The notes below the pieces were generated by a model. The model was not told the origin of the DNA. It searched no databases and was given only the letters and a program-made list of their open reading frames with translations. This document shows positions 54,722 through 62,347 of a DNA stretch of 64,000 nucleotides, one piece after another; position 1 is the stretch's first letter, and each line of letters begins with the position of its first letter. This DNA is from Streptomyces sp. NBC_00178 (GTDB lineage: Bacteria; Actinomycetota; Actinomycetes; Streptomycetales; Streptomycetaceae): positions 2,356,001-2,420,000 of the forward strand of contig NZ_CP108143.1 in NCBI RefSeq assembly GCF_036206005.1, given 5' to 3'. A program made the translations under genes and the position numbers.

Positions 54722-55081
54722 TCAGCCGGGGGGCCACTGCATCCCGCGTCCGCCCAGGACGTGGGCGTGCGCGTGGAAGACGGTCTGCCCGGCGCCGGCA
54801 CCGGTGTTGAGGACGATGCGGTAGCCCGATTCGCCGAGCTTCTCGTCCGCCGCGACCAGACCGGCTTCACGCAGCACGTCCGCCGCGGTCTGCGGCTCGG
54901 CGGCCGCGAGCGCGGCGGCGTCCGGATAGTGCGCCCTGGGAATGACCAGGACGTGCGTCGGCGCCTGGGGGTTTATGTCGCGGAAGGCGATGGTCGTGTC
55001 GCTCTCGCGGACGATGGTGGCCGGGATGTCCCCTGTCACGATCTTGCAGAACAGGCAGTCGGTCTGCGGCTCTCCCGCCAT
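54722..55081 (-). CDS. HIT-family (HinT-like) nucleotide hydrolase (119 aa)
   Basis: The histidine triad FHAHAHVLGGRGM and the CLFCKIVTGDIPATIVRE zinc-type N-terminus identify a HinT-like purine nucleoside phosphoramidase. The physiological substrate is unclear, as for most bacterial HinT. The ATG 55081 is preceded by AGGGGA about seven bases upstream. It lies 78 bases after rsmE on the same strand. The 276 bases that follow it before rnz show no gene. Confidence 0.92.
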   Translation of the reverse strand: MAGEPQTDCLFCKIVTGDIPATIVRESDTTIAFRDINPQAPTHVLVIPRAHYPDAAALAAAEPQTAADVLREAGLVAADEKLGESGYRIVLNTGAGAGQTVFHAHAHVLGGRGMQWPPG

Positions 55082-55159
55082 GGCCCGGTCCCCTCGGTCG
55101 TTCGGTCCTCGTGATCAGTACACCGGCATGCTATCCGGCCGGTCCGGAGCGGCAGGGCG

Positions 55160-55906
55160 TCAGCCCCAGCGCCCGGTGCGCCCCATCAGCAGGGCGGCGG
55201 CCGCCGTACCGGCCGTCGAGGTACGCAGCACGCTGGGCCCGAGCCGGTAGGCGGGTGCGCCCGCCTCGGCGAACGCCGCCAGCTCCTGGGGGGACACACC
55301 GCCCTCCGGCCCGACGACCAGCACGATGCCGCCCTCGCCGGGGAGTACGGCGGTCGCGAGCGGCTCGCTGCCGGTGTCGCGGTCCTCGTGGAGGACACCG
55401 GCGAAGTCCGCCCCGGCGAGGAACGCGGCGACCTGTCTCGTCGTCATGAGGTCGGTCACCTCGGGGAAGCGCACCCTGCGGGACTGCTTGCCGGCCTCCC
55501 GCGCGGTGGCACGCCACTTCGTCAGCGACTTCAGCCCCCGGTCGCCCTTCCACTGCGTGATGCACCGGGCGGCCTGCCAGGGCACGATCACGTCGACGCC
55601 GGTCTCGGTCATGGTCTCCACCGCGAGCTCCCCGCGGTCGCCCTTGGGGAGCGCCTGGACGACGGTGATCCGGGGCGCGGGCTCCGGCTCCTCACGGACG
55701 CCCGCGAGACCGGAGACGACGAGCCGGTCCTTGCCCTCGGCCGAGCGGACGACGCCCTCGGCCCAGCGGCCGCGGCCGTCGGTGAGGACGACGTCCTCCC
55801 CGGGGTTGAGCCGCTTCACGGAGACGGCGTGCCGCCCCTCGGGGCCGTCCAGGACGAACTCCGGCCCACTGGGGAGGTGTTCGACGACGAAGACCGGTGC
55901 CGTCAC
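55160..55906 (-). CDS. rsmE: 16S rRNA m3U1498 methyltransferase RsmE (248 aa)
   Basis: This SPOUT-fold methyltransferase modifies U1498 of 16S rRNA. The N-terminal PUA-like domain (GRHAVSVKRLNPGEDVVLTDGRG) is followed by the SPOUT knot with VVQALPKGDRGELAVETMTETGVDVIVPW, LVVGPEGGVSPQEL and LGPSVLRTSTAGTAAAALL. GTG 55906 has GAGGAG seven bases upstream and overlaps the nitronate monooxygenase stop by four bases (GTGA), so the two are coupled. Confidence 0.95.
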   Translation of the reverse strand: MTAPVFVVEHLPSGPEFVLDGPEGRHAVSVKRLNPGEDVVLTDGRGRWAEGVVRSAEGKDRLVVSGLAGVREEPEPAPRITVVQALPKGDRGELAVETMTETGVDVIVPWQAARCITQWKGDRGLKSLTKWRATAREAGKQSRRVRFPEVTDLMTTRQVAAFLAGADFAGVLHEDRDTGSEPLATAVLPGEGGIVLVVGPEGGVSPQELAAFAEAGAPAYRLGPSVLRTSTAGTAAAALLMGRTGRWG

Positions 55907-56976
55907 GGGGCACTCCTCACGTTCACTGCCGCACGCGCGGCTTCCATTTCTGCGGCGAGCAGCCCGACGAGCTCTCCCGCGGGCATCTCGCGGGCCATCC
56001 GGTGCCCCTGCCCCGCCCACAGGGCCATGCCCTGAGCGTCGCCCGTCCTGGCGGCCTCCCTGCGCAGCGGGCCGGTCACCTGGTGGATCTGCGGGTAGGC
56101 GGCGGGGGCGTAGGGCCCGTGCTCCCGCACGAAGCGGTTGACCAGGCCGCGCGCGGGTCGTCCGGAGAACGCCCGGGTCAGGGCCGTGGTCACGAACAGC
56201 GGGTCGGTCAGGGCCTGTTTGTGCAGCGGGTGCGCGCCGGACTCCGGGCAGGCCAGGAACGCGGTGCCGAGCTGTGCCGCGTCCGCGCCCGCCGCGAGGA
56301 CCGCCGTGATCTGGGAGCCGCGCATCAGTCCGCCGGTCGCGACGAGGGGCAGCGCCACGGATTCGCGGACCTGGGCGATCAGGGAGAGCAGGCCGGTGCC
56401 GGTGAGACCGCCCTGCGGGTCGTCGTGGTGCGTGGACTGGTGGCCGCCCGCCTCGACGCCCTGGACGCAGAGGGCGCCGGCCCCCGCCCACCGGGCGTTG
56501 CGCGCCTCCTGGGCCGAGGTGACGGTGACGACGGTGAGCGTGCCGGCGGCGGCGAAGGCTTCGAGGACCTCGCGCGCCGGGCAGCCGAAGGTGAAGGAGA
56601 CGACGGGCACGGGGTCGTCGAGGAGGATCGCCACCTTGGCCTCGTAACCGTCGTCGCCGCATGCGTCCGGGTCACCGAGCGGCGTCTCGTACCAGGTGGC
56701 CTCGCCCGCGAGCTGGTGGCGGTAGACCTCGACGGCGCTCGGGTCGGCGACCGCGGGCTGCGGCATGAAGAGATTCACGCCGAAGGGCCGGACGCTGGCC
56801 CTCCGCATCTCCCGGATCTCCTCGTACATCCCGTCCGCGGTCTTGTAGCCGGCGGCGAGGAAACCGAGCCCTCCGGCCTCGGCCACGGCGGCCACCAGTC
56901 CGGGGCGTGACGCGCCGCCCGCCATGGGGGCCTGCACGATCGGGTACCGGCAGAGATCGGTCAGGGCCAAGGACAT
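55903..56976 (-). CDS. Nitronate monooxygenase (NMO/2-nitropropane dioxygenase family, 357 aa)
   Basis: This FMN-dependent TIM-barrel enzyme opens YPIVQAPMAGGASRPGLVAAVAEAGGLGFLAAGY. It also has FTFGCP, QGVEAGGHQSTH with the catalytic-type His, VATGGLMRGSQITAVLAAGADAAQLGTAFLAC and a C-terminal helical part. It detoxifies alkyl nitronates. The start ATG 56976 follows CACGAT (rc of 56983-56988) by six bases, a leaderless signature. First gene of NMO-rsmE and possibly the HIT gene. Confidence 0.9.
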   Translation of the reverse strand: MSLALTDLCRYPIVQAPMAGGASRPGLVAAVAEAGGLGFLAAGYKTADGMYEEIREMRRASVRPFGVNLFMPQPAVADPSAVEVYRHQLAGEATWYETPLGDPDACGDDGYEAKVAILLDDPVPVVSFTFGCPAREVLEAFAAAGTLTVVTVTSAQEARNARWAGAGALCVQGVEAGGHQSTHHDDPQGGLTGTGLLSLIAQVRESVALPLVATGGLMRGSQITAVLAAGADAAQLGTAFLACPESGAHPLHKQALTDPLFVTTALTRAFSGRPARGLVNRFVREHGPYAPAAYPQIHQVTGPLRREAARTGDAQGMALWAGQGHRMAREMPAGELVGLLAAEMEAARAAVNVRSAP

Positions 56977-57049
56977 GACCGCATCGTGCCACGTCCGGAG
57001 AACCGCGCCGAATCAGCCGTTCCGCGGTGCGCGCGGGGTGTCGCGGAAA

Positions 57050-57092
57050 CACCGCACCGCCCGCCGGTGAGGAACCGGCGGGCGGTGCGGTG
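57050..57092 (-). terminator. Terminator of hrcA-dnaJ
   Basis: A 19-bp perfect stem (57050-57068 with 57074-57092) with a 5-base loop lies directly after the dnaJ stop. Confidence 0.85.
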
Positions 57093-57099
57093 AACGGGG

Positions 57100-58236
57100 T
57101 CAGCGGCCGTTGAAGGCATCCTTCAGACGGGAGAAGAGCCCTTGCTGTCCTGGCTGGAACTGGCCGGTGGGCCGCTCCTCGCCACGGAGCTTGGACAGCT
57201 CCCGCAGGAGGCGCTCCTGCTCCGGGTCCATCTTCGTCGGGGTCATGACCTCGACGTGGACGATGAGGTCACCGCGGCCGTTGCCGCGCAGGTGCGTGAT
57301 GCCGCGCCCGTGCAGCGGGACCGACTGGCCGGACTGGGTGCCCGGCCTGATGTCGATCTCCTCCAGGCCGTCCAGCGTCTCCAGCGGCACCTGCGTGCCG
57401 AGCGCCGCCGCGGTCATCGGGATGGTGACCGTGCAGTGCAGGTCGTCCCCGCGCCGCTGGAACACCGGGTGCGCCAGCTCGTGGATCTCGACGTACAGGT
57501 CGCCGGCCGGGCCGCCGCCGGGGCCGACCTCGCCCTCTCCCGCGAGCTGGATCCGGGTGCCGTTGTCGACACCCGCCGGGATCTTCACCGTGAGCGTGCG
57601 GCGGGAGCGGATGCGGCCGTCGCCCGCGCACTCGGGGCAGGGGGTCGGCACGACCGTGCCGAAGCCCTGGCACTGCGGGCAGGGACGCGAGGTCATGACC
57701 TGGCCGAGGAAGGACCTGGTGACCTGGGAGACCTCGCCGCGGCCACGGCACATGTCACAGGTCTGCGCGGAGGTGCCGGGGGCGGCTCCTTCGCCACTGC
57801 AGGTCGTACAGACGACCGCCGTGTCGACCTGGAGGTCCTTGGTCGTGCCGAAGGCCGCCTCGGAGAGGTCGATCTCCAGCCGGATCATCGCGTCCTGGCC
57901 GCGGCGGGTGCGCGAACGGGGTCCGCGCTGCGACGCCGTGCCGAAGAACGCGTCCATGATGTCGCTGAAGTTGCCGAAGCCGCCGGCTCCAAAGCCTCCC
58001 GCGCCGCCACCGCCCGAGGAGGACAGCGGATCGCCGCCGAGGTCGTAGACCTGCTTCTTCTGCGGGTCCGACAGCACCTCGTAAGCGGCGTTGATCTCCT
58101 TGAACCGCTCCTGGGTCTTCGGATCCGGGTTGACATCCGGGTGCAGCTCGCGGGCGAGCCGACGGAATGCCTTCTTGATCTCGTCCTGAGATGCGTCGCG
58201 GCGCACGCCGAGTACGGCGTAGTAGTCCGTGGCCAC
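57100..58236 (-). CDS. dnaJ2: Chaperone DnaJ, second copy type (378 aa)
   Basis: This full-length Hsp40 has a J-domain with HPD (ELHPDVN), a short G/F region (SSGGGGAGGFGAGGFGNF), four zinc motifs CxxCxGxG (CTTCSGEG, CDMCRGRG, CPQCQGFG, CPECAGDG) and C-terminal substrate domains. It stimulates DnaK. It is encoded immediately after hrcA, and its start abuts the hrcA stop, so both are under HrcA/CIRCE control. In Streptomyces a first dnaJ sits in the dnaK operon, hence the symbol. Confidence 0.96.
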   Translation of the reverse strand: MATDYYAVLGVRRDASQDEIKKAFRRLARELHPDVNPDPKTQERFKEINAAYEVLSDPQKKQVYDLGGDPLSSSGGGGAGGFGAGGFGNFSDIMDAFFGTASQRGPRSRTRRGQDAMIRLEIDLSEAAFGTTKDLQVDTAVVCTTCSGEGAAPGTSAQTCDMCRGRGEVSQVTRSFLGQVMTSRPCPQCQGFGTVVPTPCPECAGDGRIRSRRTLTVKIPAGVDNGTRIQLAGEGEVGPGGGPAGDLYVEIHELAHPVFQRRGDDLHCTVTIPMTAAALGTQVPLETLDGLEEIDIRPGTQSGQSVPLHGRGITHLRGNGRGDLIVHVEVMTPTKMDPEQERLLRELSKLRGEERPTGQFQPGQQGLFSRLKDAFNGR

Positions 58237-59253
58237 TTACGACTCCGCCAGGATCTGTCCGACGTAACGTGCCACTGCGCGTACCGCTCCCATCGTTCCG
58301 GGGTAGTCCATGCGGGTCGGTCCGACCACGCCGAGTTTGGCGACTGCCTCGTCGCCCGAACCGTAGCCGACCGCGACGACGGACGTGGCGTTGAGGCCCT
58401 CGTGGGCGTTCTCGTGCCCGATCCGTACGGTCATGCCCGAATCCGTCGCCTCACCGAGCAGCTTCAGCAGGACGACCTGCTCCTCCAATGCCTCCAGCAC
58501 CGGCCGGATCATCACAGGGAAGTCGTGTCCGAAGCGGGTGAGATTGGAGGTGCCGCCGATGATCAGCCGCTCCTCCGTCTCCTCCACCAGAGTCTCCAGG
58601 AGGACGGAGAGCACCGTCGACACGGTTCCCCGGTCCTCGCTCTCGAAGGACTCCGGCAGATCCTGCACCAGCTGCGGGACGTCCGCGAACCGCCGCCCCA
58701 CGACCCGGCTGTTGAGCCGGGCCCGCAGGTCGGCCAGTGACGTGTCACCGAACGGGGCAGGGCAGTCGATCATACGCTGTTCGACCCGGCCCGTGTCCGT
58801 GATCAGCACGAGCATCAGCCTGGCGGGAGCCAGGGACAGCAGCTCCACGTGCCGGACCGTCGAACGTGTCAGTGAGGGGTACTGCACGACGGCGACCTGC
58901 CGGGTCAGCTGCGCGAGCAGCCGCACCGTGCGACCCACGACGTCGTCGAGGTCGACCGCGCCGTCGAGGAAGTTCTGGATGGCCCTGCGCTCCGGCGACG
59001 ACAGGGGCTTGACGCCCGCGAGTCTGTCGACGAAGAGGCGATAGCCCTTGTCCGTCGGAATGCGCCCCGCACTGGTGTGCGGCTGGGCGATGAAGCCCTC
59101 GTCCTCCAGCACCGCCATGTCGTTGCGGACGGTCGCCGGGGAGACCCCCAGGCTGTGCCGCTCCGTGAGCGCCTTGGAACCGACAGGCTCCTCGGTGCCG
59201 ACATAGTCCTGGACGATGGCGCGCAGCACTTCGAGTCTGCGTTCACTGAGCAC
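58237..59253 (-). CDS. hrcA: Heat-inducible repressor HrcA (338 aa)
   Basis: HrcA binds CIRCE and represses groE-type and dnaJ2 genes until heat titrates GroEL. The N-terminal winged helix reads [53 protein letters not shown], followed by [22 protein letters not shown] and a GAF-like dimerisation domain. GTG 59253 has GGAGG eight bases upstream. A CIRCE element lies 36 bases upstream, so it is autoregulated. Confidence 0.97.
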   Translation of the reverse strand: MLSERRLEVLRAIVQDYVGTEEPVGSKALTERHSLGVSPATVRNDMAVLEDEGFIAQPHTSAGRIPTDKGYRLFVDRLAGVKPLSSPERRAIQNFLDGAVDLDDVVGRTVRLLAQLTRQVAVVQYPSLTRSTVRHVELLSLAPARLMLVLITDTGRVEQRMIDCPAPFGDTSLADLRARLNSRVVGRRFADVPQLVQDLPESFESEDRGTVSTVLSVLLETLVEETEERLIIGGTSNLTRFGHDFPVMIRPVLEALEEQVVLLKLLGEATDSGMTVRIGHENAHEGLNATSVVAVGYGSGDEAVAKLGVVGPTRMDYPGTMGAVRAVARYVGQILAES

Positions 59254-59289
59254 CGCGCACACCTCCAGCTGTTGTTCTCCGGTGTCTGC

Positions 59290-59316
59290 CTGGCACTCTG
59301 TGCGTTCGAGTGCCAG
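59290..59316 (-). promoter_or_regulatory. CIRCE operator of hrcA-dnaJ
   Basis: CTGGCACTC-N9-GAGTGCCAG is the CIRCE dyad (consensus TTAGCACTC-N9-GAGTGCTAA) with perfect arm symmetry and the exact 9-base spacer. Confidence 0.93.
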
Positions 59317-59417
59317 CAATCCCCCGGTCAGTGTACGGGGGTGGGGTGGGCCCGGGGCAAGGCCGACCGGCCGGTCCGTCGTGGGACCGCGCAGGTCGAT
59401 GCCGATAGCGTCGTCGT

Positions 59418-60143
59418 ATGGACGCCTCTTGGGAAGAGTTCGGCTGGGAGCGGTTGGGCAACGGTATCGGGCGGCGGCGCCTCCCCGTCTGGGACGCGAC
59501 CGTCACGCTGGTGGCGGGGGCGGACTCCGTTCTGCTCCACGACACCGGTTCGTCACTCCGCGAGGGGGCGGAGGTGCGGGCGCAGGCACAGGCCCTGCTG
59601 GGCCGGAGGGTGACGCATATCGCACTGAGCCATCCCCACTTCGACCATGTCCTGGGGACCGCCGCCTTCGCCGGTGCGGAGGTCTACGGCGCCGTGGGCA
59701 CGGCGGAGCTGCTGGGGCGGAGCGGCGCCGACGGGCTGCGCGCGGACGCGGTGCGGCACGGGATGGACGAGCGGGACGCCACGGCGGCCGCGGACGCGCT
59801 GGTGGCTCCCCGGCATCAGGTCAGCGGCGAGTGGACGCTGGACCTCGGCGGCGGTCTCCAGGTGCTGCTGGCCAACGTGGGGCCCGGCCACACCGGGCAC
59901 GATCTCGCGGTGCTGGTGCCGGGCTCGCCGGTCGTGGTGCTGTGCGGGGATCTGGTCGAGGAGTCCGGCGAGCCGCAGGCCGGCCGGGACGCGGTGCCCT
60001 CGCACTGGCCGGCGGCGCTGGACCGGCTGCTGGAGCTGGGCGGCGAGGACGCGCTGTACGTGCCGGGGCACGGGGCGGTGGTGGACGCCGCGTTCGTGCG
60101 GGGCCAGCGCGACCGGCTGGCCGCCCGGTTCGGCGTGTCGTGA
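59418..60143 (+). CDS. MBL-fold metallo-hydrolase (241 aa)
   Basis: This is a metallo-beta-lactamase fold: [18 protein letters not shown] (HxHxDH-type with HPHFDH), [19 protein letters not shown] (second metal His), [10 protein letters not shown] (bridging Asp) and [10 protein letters not shown] (last His). The substrate is unknown. The start ATG 59418 follows TAGCGT by six bases with no RBS, predicting a leaderless mRNA. It is divergent from hrcA. Confidence 0.9.
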   Translation: MDASWEEFGWERLGNGIGRRRLPVWDATVTLVAGADSVLLHDTGSSLREGAEVRAQAQALLGRRVTHIALSHPHFDHVLGTAAFAGAEVYGAVGTAELLGRSGADGLRADAVRHGMDERDATAAADALVAPRHQVSGEWTLDLGGGLQVLLANVGPGHTGHDLAVLVPGSPVVVLCGDLVEESGEPQAGRDAVPSHWPAALDRLLELGGEDALYVPGHGAVVDAAFVRGQRDRLAARFGVS

Positions 60144-60190
60144 ACGGGCGCCCGCTCCTAGGGGAGAGGGCGCCCGCTTATCGTCGTGCC

Positions 60191-61009
60191 ATGCGCAGCT
60201 ACCAGCCGGACCTGACCCCGCCGTGGAAGAGGTCCTCCCCCGCCCCCGAGGTCCCCGCCGAGCCCGATCTCGTCGTCGAGGAGGCCGTGACCGGTTTCTG
60301 CGGGGCGGTGATCCGGTGCGAGAAGACGGCCGAGGGGCCGACGGTCACGCTGGAGGACCGCTTCGGCAAGCACCGGGTGTTCCCGATGGTGCAGCGCGGC
60401 TTCCTGCTGGAGGGCCGGGTGGTCACCCTCGTACGCCCCTCGGCGGGCGGTCCGGCACGCCCGTCCCGCACGGCGTCGGGTTCGGTGGCCGTCCCCGGCG
60501 CGCGGGCACGGGTGGCGCGGGCCGGGCGCATCTATGTGGAGGGGCGTCACGACGCGGAGCTGGTCGAGCGGGTCTGGGGCGACGACCTGCGCATCGAGGG
60601 CGTGGTGGTGGAGTACCTGGAGGGCGTCGACGACCTGCCCGCGATCGTGCGCGAGTTCGCGCCGGGCCCCGACGCGAGGCTGGGCGTGCTGGTCGACCAT
60701 CTCGTGCCGGGCTCCAAGGAGTCCCGGATCGCCGCCCAGGTCACGGACGCGAACGTGCTCGTGGTGGGACACCCGTACATCGACGTCTGGGAGGCCGTGA
60801 AGCCGTCGTCCGTCGGCATCCCCGGCTGGCCGGTGGTCCCGCGGGGCCAGGACTGGAAGACGGGCGTGTGCCGTGCGCTGGGCTGGCCCGCGAACACGGG
60901 CGCGGCCTGGCAGCACATCCTGTCCCGGGTCGGCTCCTACAAGGACCTCGAACCGCAGCTGCTGGGCCGGGTCGAGGAACTGATCGACTTCGTCACCCTG
61001 CCCGGCTGA
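60191..61009 (+). CDS. DUF3097 family protein (272 aa)
   Basis: This is an actinobacterial protein with the typical start MRSYQPDLTPPWKRSSPAPEVP. It continues with GFCGAVIRCEKTAEGPTVTLEDRFGKHRVFPM and a Toprim-like second half (RIYVEGRHDAELVERVWGDDLRIEGVVVEYLEGVDDL, LGVLVDHLVPGSKESRIAAQV, VLVVGHPYIDVWEAVKPSSVGI). The EGRHDAELV and DHLVPGSKES segments resemble a Toprim metal site, but no function is established. The start ATG 60191 follows TATCGT by six bases, a leaderless signature. It is convergent with hemW. Confidence 0.9.
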   Translation: MRSYQPDLTPPWKRSSPAPEVPAEPDLVVEEAVTGFCGAVIRCEKTAEGPTVTLEDRFGKHRVFPMVQRGFLLEGRVVTLVRPSAGGPARPSRTASGSVAVPGARARVARAGRIYVEGRHDAELVERVWGDDLRIEGVVVEYLEGVDDLPAIVREFAPGPDARLGVLVDHLVPGSKESRIAAQVTDANVLVVGHPYIDVWEAVKPSSVGIPGWPVVPRGQDWKTGVCRALGWPANTGAAWQHILSRVGSYKDLEPQLLGRVEELIDFVTLPG

Positions 61010-61016
61010 CCCGCGC

Positions 61017-61056
61017 GGGCCCGTCCGCGCCGCGAGCGGCGGCGCGGACCGGGCCC
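61017..61056. terminator. Bidirectional terminator between DUF3097 gene and hemW
   Basis: A 17-bp stem (61017-61033 with 61039-61056) with one bulged C lies between convergent stop codons. Confidence 0.75.
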
Positions 61057-62289
61057 TCAGTCCACCAGGTCCCGCACCACCGCGTCGGCCAGCAGGCGGC
61101 CCCGCAGCGTCAGGACCGCGCGGCCCTCGGCGTACGGTCCGGGCTCCAGCAGGCCGTCCGCGACGGCGCGGCCGGCTGCCGCGAGGCCCGCGGGGGCCAG
61201 CAGCGACAGCGGGCAGCCCTCGACGAGCCGCAGTTCCAGCAGGATGCGCTCCACCCGGCGGTCCTCGTCGCCCAGGACCTCGCGGCCCGCGCCGGGCGAC
61301 CGGCCCTCCGCGATGGCCTGCGCGTACGCCCCGGGGTGCTTGACGTTCCACCAGCGCACGCCGCCGACGTGGCTGTGCGCCCCGGGCCCGGCGCCCCACC
61401 AGTCGGCGCCGCGCCAGTACAGCTCATTGTGCAGGCATCGGCCCTCGGGGGTCCGGGCCCAGTTCGACACCTCGTACCAGGAGAAACCGGCCGCCGCCAT
61501 CGCCTCGTCCGCGATCAGGTAGCGGTCGGCGTGGACGTCGTCGTCCGTCATCGGCACCTCGCCCCGGCGGATGCGGCGCGCCAGCTGGGTGCCCTCCTCC
61601 ACGATCAGCGCGTACGCCGACACGTGGTCGGGCCCGGCGCCGATCGCCGCGTCGAGGGAGGCCCGCCAGTCGTCCTCGGACTCACCGGGGGTGCCGTAGA
61701 TCAGGTCGAGGTTGACGTGCTCGAAACCGGCTTCACGCGCCTCGGCGACGCAGGCCTCGGGCCTGCCGGGTGTGTGCGTGCGGTCCAGGATCTTCAGGAC
61801 GTGCTGCCGGGCGCTCTGCATGCCGAAGGACACACGGTTGAAGCCGCCCTCGCGCAGGGCCACCAGGTAGGCCGGGTCCACGGACTCCGGGTTGGCCTCC
61901 GTGGTGATCTCGGCGTCCTCGGCCAGCCCGAACTCCTCGCGGATCGCCGCGAGCATCCTGACGAGGTCGGCGGCGGGCAGCAGCGTCGGGGTGCCGCCGC
62001 CCACGAAGACCGTGCGGACCGGCCGGGGGTCGTCGCCGAGCACCTTGCGCGCCTGGCGGACCTCCTCGACCAGATGGGCCGCGTAGTTGTCCCGGGAGGC
62101 GAGGGCGCCGCCGGAGCCCCGCAGTTCGGTCGCGGTGTACGTGTTGAAGTCGCAGTAGCCGCAGCGGGTGGCGCAGTAGGGCACGTGCAGGTAGAAGCCG
62201 AGCGGCCGGTCGGCTGCGCCTTCCAGGGCGTGGCGGGGCAGCGCCCCGTCGTCGGGCACGGGCTCACCATCGGGCAGTACGGAAGGCAT
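61057..62289 (-). CDS. hemW: HemW-like radical SAM protein (410 aa)
   Basis: This radical SAM protein, related to coproporphyrinogen III dehydrogenase, has HVPYCATRCGYCDFNTY (C-x3-C-x2-C cluster), FVGGGTPTLL, TTEANPESV and RVSFGMQS. The CATRCGYC plus terminal-domain layout is that of HemW, a haem chaperone; it lacks the extra Cys of HemN. ATG 62289 is chosen because a GACAAT hexamer (rc of 62297-62302) ends seven bases upstream. Earlier in-frame ATG 62298 and GTG 62304 have no RBS. Confidence 0.92.
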   Translation of the reverse strand: MPSVLPDGEPVPDDGALPRHALEGAADRPLGFYLHVPYCATRCGYCDFNTYTATELRGSGGALASRDNYAAHLVEEVRQARKVLGDDPRPVRTVFVGGGTPTLLPAADLVRMLAAIREEFGLAEDAEITTEANPESVDPAYLVALREGGFNRVSFGMQSARQHVLKILDRTHTPGRPEACVAEAREAGFEHVNLDLIYGTPGESEDDWRASLDAAIGAGPDHVSAYALIVEEGTQLARRIRRGEVPMTDDDVHADRYLIADEAMAAAGFSWYEVSNWARTPEGRCLHNELYWRGADWWGAGPGAHSHVGGVRWWNVKHPGAYAQAIAEGRSPGAGREVLGDEDRRVERILLELRLVEGCPLSLLAPAGLAAAGRAVADGLLEPGPYAEGRAVLTLRGRLLADAVVRDLVD

Positions 62290-62347
62290 ACCGTCCATTG
62301 TCACTCGCCGCCGGAGCTTCCCGGCACGCCAGGCTGTGGGCCCGGTC